DNA from: Mytilus edulis
Lineage: Eukaryota; Mollusca; Bivalvia; Mytilida; Mytilidae
NCBI RefSeq assembly: GCF_963676685.1
Contig: NC_092345.1
Location: 46,149,838-46,213,837, forward strand
DNA: 64,000 nucleotides
Direction of reading: 5' to 3'
The position numbers were made by a program, and so were the translations under genes. Shown here one piece after another: positions 1-11,894 of this stretch. Below the pieces are notes generated by a model that saw only the letters and a list, made by a program, of their open reading frames with translations, ran no database searches and had not been told where the DNA came from. Every line of letters starts with the position of its first letter. Within the stretch, counting starts at the first letter, position 1.

Positions 1-2473
1 ATCAATGAAAACTTTGAAATAAATGACTATTTAAAGTTTTTGGAAATTATTACAAGAAATTATTTGTTGATAAATTAACACAAGTTGATCTTTAAAATTT
101 CAGCATCTGATTTGTAATAGCCTGTGTTGGCCAGGATGCACTTGGTCAGAACCTTGCTATGAACATTTCTATATAACATTTTATTTTATTGTTAAAGATA
201 TTTTCCACAATATCGCTAACATAGATTGTTTTGACCTCAATTTTGACTGACAAAATCAGAGTATGGATTCACTCTATGTACACACTCGTGCTCATTTATG
301 AGCATAATGCATAGCACATGAAAGCATACAAATACATGTACAACACTCTGTTCACTGCGTCTTCTACGATTACAGCACTCATATTACAAAGTGAACTACA
401 CCATTGTACATGAAGTTTCATACATAAATTTTGGTTTATATCAACCAACTCATAAGTTGTTTGTTTGCATTTCCATTAAAGGCAATCATTCCCTGCCACT
501 TTCTATGATGGGAGAAATTTGTCAAAGTTACAATTATTTTACACTATATGTGTAAAAGTCAAATATCTGAAACCCAGGTAAAAAGAAATAAACATGCTTG
601 AGACAAGTTAACACTAAAACGGTAATTTGACCTGACAGTCACGACAAACATTCTGGCAATACACTCATGTGCAATACAGCTAACGTCAAGGTCAAAAGAC
701 AAACAAGGTGTGGCCTGGACAAGCGTCACTGAAAAGAACGAGAGAGAATAAAACAACATGTCTCTCTTCATCAAATGAAAGACATAATGGAATCAAGTTA
801 ATTGGGTCAAGTTGTTTGAGGTTAGGAAAAGTGGTGATATAAGCTTACCCCACCTTTGCATACTAAAACATTCAAATCATCTCTTTATTCAAGTAACTTT
901 TTAACAACTTCAACGAAAGCTTATTGATACAAACAATCAAATATAGTCAATGTTCAAATAATGTGCTCACCAACAAAAAAGGGCACTTCCATGAGGTGAA
1001 CTATACACAAACCCTCAATTTGTGTCCATAATGCTATGAGGTAACTACATCATTGACCTGATGACATTCAACTCGGTTCAGCAAACCAATTCTAAATAGT
1101 GTTAAATAGATGCATTTGTTGACCCTATATTGCATGTAGTTTCTTCCGATAAAATTTTAAGTCTATTTATGACCATTGAACTCTGGTCTTGAAATTCAAT
1201 AAGTTCTTCCTCTTTTGTGTTCAAAATGTTGTTGATCTGCATGTAGATAAGCTTTTTCATATTTTAGAAGTTGCTCTAACATGCTAGTATGCCTTAAATG
1301 TTTGCATGTGTACTATATTTTTATTAGTGCTTAATTTTAGTTGTGCTTCAGCTTTGGTTGTTAAGATATGTATTTTATTAGTGTTTTGCATGTTTTTCAA
1401 TGTGCTTATGCTGTTATATATCTTGTCTGCATGTTTGTGTGTTTAAATGTTGTGTTTATGTTATTTTATATTCGGTAAAAAGCTCTTAAGAGCTTATGTT
1501 TGTATTCTTAAATGTTAACCGAATCAAAATAAAACTTTTGTATTCGTATTCGTATTTTCGTGGGAAACATGTTCAAGAATATTGGACATTTCCAGGCGAG
1601 ATAACCCAAGTTAATTGTTAAAGACATTTTTATAAATACTCTGATAGTTTAAAATGGCTCACCGAGATATATTTTTTATTATGACACATGATATCTCGTA
1701 TGTGTATTTAAATAAAGTCTAGACTTCATAATTTTGGTAAATTGACATAACCTTGGTTTTGAATGTATCTGTGTTATTCTATTGTCGATAGAACTTTCAA
1801 TAAAAATTACTACTTTTTATTTCTAAATAATGAAAGTGGGCAAAGTAGAAACTATTATATGGTCAACCTTTCTATTATGTTGATCCATTTGTATACTGTA
1901 CATACAACATCTGTCGAACGGAGGTTTGAAGTTTGCATTTCAAAATGCAGTTGACAAAAGAAAACTTTGATTTAAAATTAAAAAAAAATCTAAATAATTA
2001 TTATTTCATCATTTTTCGATCTTATCTGCTATGAAAAAATTAATTTCGGCGAAAAAATTGAATTTTCATGATTTTTTAAAGCATCAACCCATAGTCAAAG
2101 GTACAATATCCACAATAGAAACATAGGGTGAAAAGAAAGAAAATATGAATGTTATTTTTTTTAAGAATGATATTCGGAAATCCTTCTTAAAGATCACTTG
2201 CTATGGGATTTTTTTTATCACATTTAAGGTAAAAAAGATATCTTAAAAATTATAACAGGGTATCAGTGTTTCCCGTTTACATCAATGAGAACTATTTATA
2301 AGATATCGATTTATCAATGATCTAGCATTTGTACTGATTAATGTAAAAAAAATATAAAAGTCCTTCATTCTTGTGTATGCTTGTTTACCAATTTTGATGT
2401 TGATCTGGTGATATAAAAATGTAAAATCAAAATTGCAGAGGACACCGAGCTACTCGAAATTGACAAAGCAAAG
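1..2473. other. Gene-free AT-rich stretch
   Basis: I see no supportable gene here. The open frames are short, lack any recognisable domain and have no paired splice signals. No tandem array or clear inverted repeat stands out before 2474. Confidence 0.5.
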
Positions 2474-2711
2474 TATAATGTTAAAGTACCATCGTATAAT
2501 GTCAAAGTACCATCGTATAATGTCAAAGTACCATCATATAATGTCAAAGTACCATCATATAATGTCAAAGTACCATCGTATAATGTCAAAGTGTCATCAT
2601 ATAATGTCAAAGTACCATCGTATAATGTCAAAGTACCATCATATAATGTCGTAGTACCATCGTATAATGTCAAAGTACCATCATATAATGTCAAAGTACC
2701 ATCATATAATG
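2474..2711. repeat. 21-bp minisatellite, about 11 copies
   Basis: The unit TATAATGTCAAAGTACCATCG is repeated head to tail about 11.3 times. Most variation is a G/A change at the last position, and one unit carries GTGTCA in place of GTACCA. Because 21 is a multiple of three, both strands stay open with a seven-residue repeat (HRIMSKY-like on plus, DGTLTLY-like on minus). These frames are by-products of the repeat; nothing suggests they are translated. Confidence 0.95.
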
Positions 2712-3179
2712 AAAGTTTTTAACATAAGGCAGTTACGGCGTTCCATACACAGCCATCTCCTTATGTAGAATATGGTGGATCAAATCTTGTCCCACCAGGT
2801 AGCTAAACCTCTCATTTGTATAACTGTCGCAAAAAAATTGCTTTATATTGACAAAAAGACAAACAGACATATACATGTGTATGTAAAAATGTCCAAAACT
2901 TGAGTATAGTAGTCTAGTTTTATTATCTTGATCACTATAAAAGCAACAACAATTTTGGCATTTTTATAAAAATGTTTAACCCGGATTTGTTTTCTCTCAA
3001 TCAATGTTTGACCTGTGAACAGTGGTATGTTACTATTGCCCTTATTAACATTTACGTTATAAATTAGCCTATGCGTGATTATTTGTTAGAAAAATTATTT
3101 AGATAACCTTTGAAATAGGACAAATGTGTAGATTTTCTGTCACCTTAATTCAATATAAGCAGAAAACATTTAGTTTCCC
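2712..3179. other. No gene seen
   Basis: AT-rich spacer between the minisatellite and the start of the segmental duplication. I see nothing in it that I can name. Confidence 0.5.
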
Positions 3180-3248
3180 GAAAACCATACACAGTATACC
3201 AATATTTAATAATTTTTCACACATCATTTACAATTGATATTTTGTAGT

Positions 3249-3390
3249 TACGTCAGATGCGTGTTTCGTCTACAACAGACTTATCAGTAACGCACGAATA
3301 AAAAAATAATAAAAAAAGGCCAAATGAAATGCGAAAGGTGAAGAGCATTCAGTGCCTATAATTCCGAAATAAATACAAATACAGCTAATG
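3249..3390 (+). repeat. Interspersed core repeat (SINE-like), copy 1
   Basis: It contains a diverged form of the core AGACGCGCGTTTCGTCTAC, followed by ACAGACTTATCAGTAACG and a GGCCAAATGAAAT...GAAGAGCATT tail. Related copies lie near 43890, 44060, 44386, 50675 and 55005. From memory this is a very common mussel repeat. I cannot name its family with certainty. Confidence 0.75.
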
Positions 3391-4223
3391 TAATATATTC
3401 CTCAGTAAGAAAAGCCTTAATATTTTTCTTTTCTATTTTTGCGGATCTTTTTGTCGGAGAGAGTCATCGAATCAAACTTGAAACAGCCTTTCCATGCTTT
3501 ATATTTTTTTTTACATATCTATTGAATCAAACAGGACCAATGTCATCAGCTTGGCAGTGTTCTAATTTACCTTGCAGTTTAAAAGTTTAATACCCTTTCT
3601 TGACATTGATACACACATTGTATCAACTTATTTTTAACTCCATCATTGATATTTTAATGATATTTATCAACTAGTACATTATAAAAGAGATATTTCTTAA
3701 AACAACCAGTATAACAACATGCAGCTAACGTTTTAATAGATTGAATTTGAGGTTGTGATTTTAAAAAGGTTTTAACATGTTTAATGACATGCATTATCCT
3801 TTTGGTTGAGAATGGTTGTGACTCTGTTTTACTTTTGACTATCTTTCACACTTTTTTTGTACTGCTGCAAAAGATTTAGAATGCACTTACGCTTTTTAAT
3901 TTCCTCTAAATAAAACCGAAGATTTATTGAAAGACTAACATATGTATATTACACATTCACTATCTCAACGGGGAAAAACCTTAGAAAACCGGGTGTTTGA
4001 AAATATTTGAAAGATGCATAATCGTATTTATAAATGGGAAAGTACAGTTTAGTGATTAATGACCTTTGTTTTTCAGACTTAATAGACGATAACATGTTAA
4101 GTTGGAATTAATTCTTAAATGGTCGCGTGTGAATAACAAACATCTACACTGAAGGGTTTTCCGAGTCAATGTATCAAGTGCATTGTAAGGGATATCGTAA
4201 TTGTCAGTTATATGGTAAATTAC

Positions 4224-4774
4224 AAAGGAGTAGGTCCGGTAAGGGCTGATTTTGGTCTCAAATTACAGGTTCATCTGTCTATTTCAATTGAGTCAATTAG
4301 TTTATGTGATAGATTTTAACTGATTTAGTCATTAAAAACGCTCAGATTCAAGCTTAATTATGAACAATCTATCAAATATGCCAAAAAACGTCACTTTTCA
4401 GATGGTTTTTGTCAAAACTGAAAGTGGCCGCATCCGTGTTCATCCTCAACCTTTATATATGTTATGTATTATCATCAAATACAACTTACATTTCAATATT
4501 ATGAATGAACAAGAATGCGGCCACTTTCATTTAAGACGGAAACCGTCTAAAATTAAACTAAAATGCTCAAATTGTGAAGATTACAGTAATTTAGCATGAC
4601 TTAATGATGCTAGTACCCAATATAAGTGCATTGTATTGTAAAAAAAAACAGCCCAAATATATGTAGCAGAAGCATTCTACTTTGCAGTAAATAGCTTAAA
4701 GATTGCATTTTCACAATTTTGTAAAACTGCTATATTTTGGGGCCAAAAAGGGGTCTTACTGAACCTACTCCTTT
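4224..4774. mobile_element. Foldback element with short ORF, copy 1
   Basis: The ends are inverted: AAAGGAGTAGGTCCGGTAAG at the left and the complement of AAAGGAGTAGGTTCAGTAAG at the right. A second, internal pair of inverted arms lies at about 4392-4435 and 4513-4555; it contains GAAAGTGGCCGCAT and its complement around a loop of about 77 bp. A 79-codon plus-strand frame (4360-4599) crosses the arms and loop. The paralogous site in duplication copy B (about 56250-56275) lacks the element, so it is a real insertion. A second copy is at 21042-21632. I could not define a target-site duplication. No transposase is encoded, so it would be non-autonomous. Confidence 0.8.
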
Positions 4775-4964
4775 AAAATGTTTTAGAACCTTGTGTTTAT
4801 AAGGAAATGTGGGATGTACGTATAAGATGAAAAACAAATGACCTCGTCTTTAGTAATGCTCGGTGGGTCTCTTCCTATAGATTGGTATACACAGGGGTGC
4901 AGGTGGTATCTGTAACTTTTTTTTATGTCAAATATATATATCAATATGGGGCAATTTCACGGAT

Positions 4965-7287
4965 GCAATATAGCAATTTTGTAGGATTGTATGTGTCAAT
5001 TTGGTAATACATGTTCATTTCCTATTCAGATGTCTGTATAATCTATGTTCAAATCTTTTTATCTCATAAATGAATCACGAATACTCCTCATAAGTTTCGC
5101 TTAGATCAAAAGCAGTTAGTTTGCAAAAACAAAGACAATGTTGAAGAGCATTGAGCACCCGAAATGAATATCAATGGGTTGTGATTTTCTGATGGAATAT
5201 ATGAATGGGTAGGGATTTTCCCTGAAACCGATAAATCGATATATGAATAAGTTTTTTTTTCCAAATCCGATTTGGACGTCGGAACATCAATTTGTAGATT
5301 TACACCCCCCCCCCCTAAATCTTCCTTACCTTGTTTATTTATGCCAGTTGTTTCAAGATGTCAAGCTTAAATGTGTTACTCAAATGACTATAACATCATA
5401 GTACCAAAAATTAAAAAAAGTACCCAGATTGTACCGTTTAGGCAAATATAGAATCGAAAATCTTACAACTTTTCTCAGGGACTTAATCATGTGTACTTTA
5501 TTAATAATTTGACATTATGCTTGTCTTTCAAAGGGGTAATATATTTAAATATTCACAAAACATTCACAGTATACATGTACATCAACAGATGAAGTAGTCA
5601 CTGGAAACAGTAAAATCTACAGTAACGTTGTCATGCGACGCCCACAACAAGAATGTGTCCCAGTACACGGTTGCAATATACCAATTTTGTAGGATTGTAT
5701 GTGGCAATTTGGTAATACATGTTCATTTCCTATTCAGATGTCTGTATAATCTATGTTCAGATCTTTTTATCTCATAAATGAATCACGAATACTACTTGCC
5801 TAAAATCTCAATGATAGATGTCATGATAGCTTGGAATAGTTATCACAGATACCAGGCTTATAATTTGATACGGCATGCGTTTGGTCTTCTGAAGACACAC
5901 CAGTTTCGCTTAGATCAAAAGCAGTTAGTTTGCAAATCAAGGACAATGTTGAAGAGCATTGAGCATCCGAAATGAATATCAATGGGTTGTGATTTTCTGA
6001 TGGAATATATGAATGGGTAGGAATTTTCCCTGAAACCGATAAATCGATATATGAATAAGGTTTTTTTTCCAAATCCAAGTTGGACGTCGGAACATCAATT
6101 TGTAGATTTACACCCCCCCCTTAAATCTCCCTTACCTTGTTTCTTTATGCCAGTTGTTTCAAGATGTCAAGCTTAAATGTGTTATTCAAATGACTATAAC
6201 ATCACAGTACCAAAATTGCGCCAAGTACCCAGATTGTACCGTTTAGGCAAATATAGAATCGAAAATCTTACAACTTTTCTCAGGGACTTAATCATGTGTA
6301 CTTTATTAATAATTTGACATTATGCTTGTCTTTCAAAGGGGTAATATATTTAAATATTCACAAAACATTCACAGTATACATGTACATCAACAGATGAAGT
6401 AGTCACTGGAAACAGTAAAATCTACAGTAACGTTGTCATGCGACGCCCACAACAAGCATGTGTCCCAGTACACGGTTGCAATATAGCAATTTTGTCGGAT
6501 TGTATGTGTCAATTTGGTAATACATGTTCATTTCCTATTCAGATGTCTGTATAATCTATGTTCAGATCTTTTTATCTCATAAATGAATCACGAATACTAC
6601 TTGCCTAAAATCTCAATGATAGATGTCATGATAGCTTGGAATAGTTATCACAGATACCAGGCTTATAATTTGATACGCCAGACGAGCGTTTGATCTTCTG
6701 AAGACACACCAGTTTCGCTTAGATCAAAAGCAGTTAGTTTGCAAATCAAGGACAATGTTGTAGAGCATTGAGCACCCGAAATGAATATCAATGGGTTGTG
6801 ATTTTCTGATGGAATATATGAATGGGTAGGAATTTTCCCTGAAACCGATAAATCGATATATTAATAAGTTTTTTTTTTCCAAATCCAAGTTGGACGTCGG
6901 AACATCAATTTGTAGATTTACACCCCCCCCTTAAATCTCCCTTACCTTGTTTCTTTATGCCAGTTGTTTCAAGATGTCAAGCTAAACTGTGTTATTCAAA
7001 TGACTATAACATCACAGTACCAAAATTGCGCCAAGTACCCAGATTGTACCGTTTAGGCAAATATAGAAGCGAAAATCTTACAACTTTTCTCAGGGACTTA
7101 ATCATGTGTACTTTTTTATAATTTGACATTATGCTTGTCTTTTAAAAGGGTAATATATTTAAATATTCACAAAACATTCACAGTATACATGTACATCAAC
7201 AGATGAAGTAGTCGCTGGAAACAGTAAAATCTACAGTAACGTTGTCATGCGACGCCCACAACAAGCATGTGTCCCAGTACACGGTTG
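4965..7287 (+). repeat. Tandem triplication of a roughly 0.7-0.8 kb unit
   Basis: Three direct units start at 4965, 5673 and 6478, each with GCAATATAGCAATTTTGT or a close variant. They are about 708, 805 and 810 bp long. Unit 1 lacks roughly 100 bp that units 2 and 3 hold after the TGAATCACGAATACT motif. Each unit contains a poly-C tract and a CAGTTTCGCTTAGATC segment that resembles the core repeat. Duplication copy B has a single, partial unit at 56450-57000. Open frames inside (for example 5778-5975 and 5821-6078) overlap on opposite strands and show no domain. Confidence 0.9.
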
Positions 7288-7299
7288 CCAAATTCGCAC

Positions 7300-7530
7300 T
7301 ATCATTTTCTATGTTCAGTGAACCGTGAAATTTGGGGAAAATCTCTAATTTGGCATTACAATTAAAAAGATTATATCATAGGAAACATGTGTACTAAGTT
7401 TCAAGTTGATTGAAGTTCATCAAAAACTCCCTCGACTAAAAACTTTAACCCGAAGCGGTACAGACGGACGAACGGACGGACGGACGCACAGACCAAAATG
7501 CTTAATGCCCATAAATTGGGCATTAAAATG
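7300..7530. repeat. Interspersed repeat with GGAC-rich tail and terminal hairpin
   Basis: The sequence holds GTACTAAGTTTCAAGTTGAT, a run of GGACGGACGGACG-type tetranucleotides near 7464-7490 and a closing hairpin TAATGCCC...GGGCATTA at 7503-7525. Similar CCGTCCGTCCGT runs occur at 12590 and 25738. I read it as a dispersed repeat fragment, not a gene. Confidence 0.6.
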
Positions 7531-7649
7531 AGCAAATACAATATGTTACGAAAATCCGTTTCTTAAAAATATATAATAAACAAATACTTATGTCAAATTG
7601 TTCAAAATATTTAAGGAAATATAACAAACCAACTGTTATTTGATTTTTA

Positions 7650-7943
7650 GGTTGTGAATTTAATCATGGATGCAATATGGGTACTCCTTATTACAAATCG
7701 TTTAGATTACAAACACTTTATCTAAATGTTAGTTTCCGCACAAGTGAACAAGTGTATACAATTTCTAAATAAGGTCATTACCTTTAAATTCGACTTGTGG
7801 TATAATATTCAAACATTAGCGAAACGGGAATATTCAGTTTAAAATCCAATGTTAGTCTCTTTGTCATTAAATAAATACGTGTTGAGATGTAAGCCTCAAT
7901 ACTAAAATTTTGATAGATTGTAATTTATTTATTAAACGTGAAA
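7650..7943 (+). promoter_or_regulatory. Conserved upstream region of TLR-A
   Basis: This stretch is similar to 57620-57870 upstream of TLR-B, while the DNA further upstream of each is unrelated. Shared pieces include TTACAAACACTTTATCT, GTTAGTTTCCGCACA, GGGAATATTCAGTTTAAAAT (GGGAATACTC in B) and AGTCTCTTTGTCATT. Conservation may reflect only shared origin. The GGGAATATTC block resembles a Rel/NF-kB half site, but that is speculative. Confidence 0.45.
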
Positions 7944-10478
7944 ATGAATATGTATAATTCAGTGAAGTGCATTTGTGTATTGTATATATGGAATGTTTGT
8001 TTAACATGCTGTTCTACCAAACATTGCACTGTGACATATTCCGAAAAAGTTGTCACATGTGACTGTTCAAACATGGATTTCCACACAGTTCCGAGACATA
8101 TACCAACCAACACAACGATATTAGATTTATCAAGCAACAATATCGCTTTGCTACATAATGAAACATTCATACAGTTGGCTAAACTTCGAACATTGATCAT
8201 TCACACATCAAGATTAAGACACATTGATGTGAATGCGTTTAAAGGCCTTGCAAACCTTCAAACTCTTGATCTCAGTGCGAACTTTTTGGATGTTGGATCG
8301 TTACCTATGTGTGTGTTCAACAGTACTCCTAATTTACTAAATTTACAGTTATCCGATAATACATTCTCTGAAGAATATCCCGATAACTCCTTAAGTTTTC
8401 TCTCTAGCCTACAGAGTCTAAGCATCAATGGTATTCGAAATGGACGTTTTGGTGATGGTTTTAAATATTTGAAAAAACTTAAGATATTGCATTTTAAGCC
8501 ATGCTTCATCACGCATCTAACAAATGAAACATTCTTAGTGTTCGACAATTTACCTATAGAAGACATTGCTATCTCTTGTGCAATTAGGAAAGTTGAATAT
8601 GGAACACTTGCTCCTTTTAAATCACTAAATGTATTAAAGTTATCTTATAATTCATTAATACGTTTATCGGATTTGATACCCATTCTTATACCGTTGAAAG
8701 ACAGGAATATGAGCGAAATTGATTTGTCTTACAATTATAGAGCTCGTACTGGATCTGACATCTTAACACCTGAACATTTCACAATTCTGGGTCAAATTTG
8801 TGTAAAAAGCTTAATACTAGCAAAAAATCAAATTAGCGTTATCAGATCAGGTTCGATTTCTTCCATAAAATACAAGAATTGTTTAGAACATTTAGATCTT
8901 TCGCGGAATAACATATATGGCGATACAGGTTCAGCGCTTGAATTATTCCAGCTGACAGGTTTAAAAACAATAGATGCATCACAACAGGACCTACTTAGTC
9001 CTTGGAATGTCGGATCGCTCAGTCGTAACATATCCCCCAAGACATCCAAGTTTTTGATGTTCCCAGATAACAATGTGTCAGAAGTCTTCAAAAGGGGCAG
9101 TACTATTTACACTTTTCCCTTACCGCCTAATTTAGAGGAAATTTTTGCCGAACGTATAGTTATAAAAGCCTTACATCTTGCAAATGTTAACGTAACACAT
9201 GGACGTAAATTAAGAGTATTAGATTTAAACTGGACTCCATTTAAAAGTTGCACTGGACGTTTACGTGGAATTGACCACCTAGAGATATTAAAAGTATCCG
9301 GATTCAATTGTTCGTTAATTGATTTATCAGTTTTTCAGTCATTTAAAAAACTTAAAGTTCTAGAAAGTCGAAGCGCAAATTTAAGTCGTGGTTTACAAGA
9401 AGACAAGGATGGAAAAATTCTGAAAGGACTGATTGAACTTCAACAAATTGACTTTTCAGCAAACCAATTTAAATATTTAAACCCTTTATTGTTCAAATCT
9501 CAGTACAAATCGTTATTGAAGTTAATTTTGTCAAGTAATATTCTAACAGAGATTAATATGAAGTTTTCAAAATTTTCAAAATTGAATTACATTGATTTAT
9601 CAGATAATAGAATTAGATATTTAGAGAGAGGAACAACAAAAGAATTAGATGTGTTGAACATCAAATCAATGAATAAACTTGAACTACTGTTACAAGGCAA
9701 TATTTTTGAATGCAACTGTGATTCTTTGCATTTTATAGCATGGCTTCATTTTACGAATGTGACGCTAGACAATGGGGGAAACTACTCGTGCAGGTACTTT
9801 GACGGCAGCTATAAAACAACAGCATTTGCATTCCAAAATTTGCATGACATAAAAACAATGTGTGTTTCCAAAGTATGGCTGATTTTCTCTGTGTTATTAT
9901 CAGTTTTATTGATAATTATAATTACAGCCAGTGGTATAGCATACAAATACAGGATAACTCTTCAATATTGGTACCTAACTATTCGCCGGAAATACCGCCA
10001 TTATTCCAAATTGGAGGGTGATTCAAAGGAATATAGATATAGCGCGTTTGTGGCGTATCACAATGCAGACTACAAATGGGTGTGTGGTCCACTGAGTACA
10101 TTTCTCGAAAAAGAAAAGGAACAATCTTTGTGTCTGCATCATCGTGATTTTTTAGCTGGTAACCTAATAGCGGATAATATTGTTGAAGCTGTCTCTCAAA
10201 GTCGAAAAGTTATTTTAGTGATAAGTGAAACATTTCTGGAAAGTTCTTGGTGTGAATTCGAACTTGATATGGCTCGAATGCAAATGTTTCAAGAAAGTCG
10301 TAATATGTTGATTGTTATTTTAGTCCAAAATATTCCAGCTCAAAGTATGCCTAAATCTCTTTTACGGATTTGGAACAAAGTTACGTGCCTAGAGGCATAT
10401 GATAGTGATATTCTTATTGAAAATGACAATTTTGAACATATATTTTGGAATCGTTTATATGAAGCTGTACTTTTATGA
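7944..10478 (+). CDS. Toll-like receptor (TLR-A), intact, single exon
   Basis: This is a transmembrane pattern-recognition receptor of 844 residues. I start it at the ATG at 7944 because TLR-B starts at the equivalent ATG; an upstream in-frame GTG is ignored. In order I see a signal peptide (about 1-23), an LRR N-cap with a C-x-C cluster near 38-48, many leucine-rich repeats, one C-terminal cysteine cap (ECNCD...C...C, about 590-640), a membrane helix from about 645 to 668 and a TIR domain from about 697 to the end. TIR box 1 is YSAFVAYH and box 3 is the FW near the C-terminus. Box 2 reads RDFLAG, so the BB-loop proline is alanine (residue 738). With only the terminal cysteine cap, it fits the single-cysteine-cluster TLR type. 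The absence of introns is usual for bivalve TLRs. An AATAAA lies at 10742. Ligand unknown. Confidence 0.95.
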   Translation: MNMYNSVKCICVLYIWNVCLTCCSTKHCTVTYSEKVVTCDCSNMDFHTVPRHIPTNTTILDLSSNNIALLHNETFIQLAKLRTLIIHTSRLRHIDVNAFKGLANLQTLDLSANFLDVGSLPMCVFNSTPNLLNLQLSDNTFSEEYPDNSLSFLSSLQSLSINGIRNGRFGDGFKYLKKLKILHFKPCFITHLTNETFLVFDNLPIEDIAISCAIRKVEYGTLAPFKSLNVLKLSYNSLIRLSDLIPILIPLKDRNMSEIDLSYNYRARTGSDILTPEHFTILGQICVKSLILAKNQISVIRSGSISSIKYKNCLEHLDLSRNNIYGDTGSALELFQLTGLKTIDASQQDLLSPWNVGSLSRNISPKTSKFLMFPDNNVSEVFKRGSTIYTFPLPPNLEEIFAERIVIKALHLANVNVTHGRKLRVLDLNWTPFKSCTGRLRGIDHLEILKVSGFNCSLIDLSVFQSFKKLKVLESRSANLSRGLQEDKDGKILKGLIELQQIDFSANQFKYLNPLLFKSQYKSLLKLILSSNILTEINMKFSKFSKLNYIDLSDNRIRYLERGTTKELDVLNIKSMNKLELLLQGNIFECNCDSLHFIAWLHFTNVTLDNGGNYSCRYFDGSYKTTAFAFQNLHDIKTMCVSKVWLIFSVLLSVLLIIIITASGIAYKYRITLQYWYLTIRRKYRHYSKLEGDSKEYRYSAFVAYHNADYKWVCGPLSTFLEKEKEQSLCLHHRDFLAGNLIADNIVEAVSQSRKVILVISETFLESSWCEFELDMARMQMFQESRNMLIVILVQNIPAQSMPKSLLRIWNKVTCLEAYDSDILIENDNFEHIFWNRLYEAVLL

Positions 10479-11894
10479 TTTTCTTTTCTTAACTAATATT
10501 TTTTTTAAATTAAATGGTTTCTTTTGGAATATTTTGCTTCATAACTAAAATAAGTAATTCAACGTAAATAGAAACAACATAGTTGTTTCAAATTACAATT
10601 TGCTTTTCCACATTTGAAATCAACTACCTGACTTGATAGCAGCGCAGACAGAGATGTATGTGCAATCTTTTTTAACAAAATTTATGAAAAGGAGCGTTCG
10701 TTTGAAATAAGTAATGTTATATGAATGCCAAATACGACCTCAATAAAGTAAATTGTACAAGACCAGTACAGAAGTTTAAATTATGGATCTCCTTAACTTA
10801 CACACCATGTAAGAAGAGATAATTGCATTCATGTCTTAAATTGTATAATGTTTCTATTCAAATACTCCATTCTATTTTCAAACGTTATTATAAATATAAC
10901 ATTGCAACTTGTCGCTAAGCAAATACAAATCACACTCAATCATTATGTCTACTCTACGTTATACCTATGAAAAGTACGTCACACTTTTCTCCCTTTAAAA
11001 AAGAAGATAAATTCATAGGTAAAACAATTTCAATAGAAAAAAAAACATGTAAAACTTAAAAATAGTTATAAGATTATATGTTAGTATTTGAACATACACG
11101 TGTAAAATCTAGACATTGATAAATGTGTCGGACAAATAAGGGCCAGATATATATTCATATTTATTTCTGATATTCACGTAATAATTGCTGCTGTACTATA
11201 ACATTAATCCTTCATCTTTATCGAGAAAACTATCCTCGCCGTAAAAAAACTTAAATTACAAGCTCCTTTATGACGAAACTTGCACATTATTGCAATTTTC
11301 ATGGTAACTTGCATTGCTTATTTTTATATATATTTAAGGATGTACTTAGGTGAGGTTTTGGAATTTCTGTCAAAAGTTCGGAATCCTTTGTTTTTTTATG
11401 AAAAAATGTTGCCCTATAACACCCATTTATCTTTTTATATCACACTTAATAGCTCATTAAGGGTCTTTTGCCGAAATTTTAGCAAACGTTTGATCTTTTC
11501 AGCTTTTCCCCGCCTGTTTAAAAAAACGTATATCTCGAAAAGGAGCTATCAATATTTCTAGCTTATTTTGTTCCTTAACTAATGCTCTTCTGACTAAAAG
11601 AATCAATTTTAAATTTTGGATTTTTTGAATTTCATAAACCCTCTTAAAACATGTTAATATTTATATTTGTTGTCTGTTTGATTAATCATGTTAATGTTAA
11701 CTTTATCCCTTTCTTTGCTTGTTTATAACATTGTTACAATGACAAAATGCCCTTCAAAAGTATAACATCTCAGGACATTTTGATTCGAACAAAATAATAA
11801 ATTTTACCTCCTCAAATGTTTAAAAACACACTACTGTACAAAAATAATATTTAAAAGAACATTCTTAATCCTTTATAAATATTGTGGAGGGGGC
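10479..11894. other. TLR-A 3' flank, no further gene
   Basis: Similarity to the TLR-B flank fades within about 100 bp after the stop. AATAAA at 10742-10747 is a possible poly(A) signal. The frame at 11280-11561 is low-complexity and unsupported. Otherwise I see nothing. Confidence 0.5.

Larger units (their letters stand above)
3180..10560 (+). repeat. Segmental duplication, copy A (carries TLR-A)
   Basis: This block matches 54590-60510 in the same orientation, about 50 kb away. Shared landmarks in order are a CACACATCATTTAC segment, the mussel core repeat, a run around GAAACAGCCTTTCCATGC, a TGGTAA...AAAATGTTTTAGAAC junction, the GCAATATAGCAATTTTGT repeat unit, the upstream region of the TLR and the whole TLR gene. 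Copy A differs by the 4224-4774 insertion and by having three repeat units at 4965-7287 where copy B has one. Edges are approximate because I aligned by eye. Confidence 0.85.

Noticed and set aside
2365-2694. 109-codon minus and 73-codon plus frames over the minisatellite, and a possible CRISPR-like array
   Set aside because: The frames exist because the unit is 21 bp. There are no unique spacers between repeats, so it is a simple tandem array in a eukaryote.
7938-7943. Upstream in-frame GTG as the TLR-A start
   Set aside because: TLR-B aligns to the ATG at 7944, and GTG starts are not expected in an animal gene.
8258-9307. Minus-strand frames of 66-102 codons under TLR-A (and similar ones under TLR-B)
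   Set aside because: Shadows of the receptor coding sequence; they contain no domain and follow its codon pattern.
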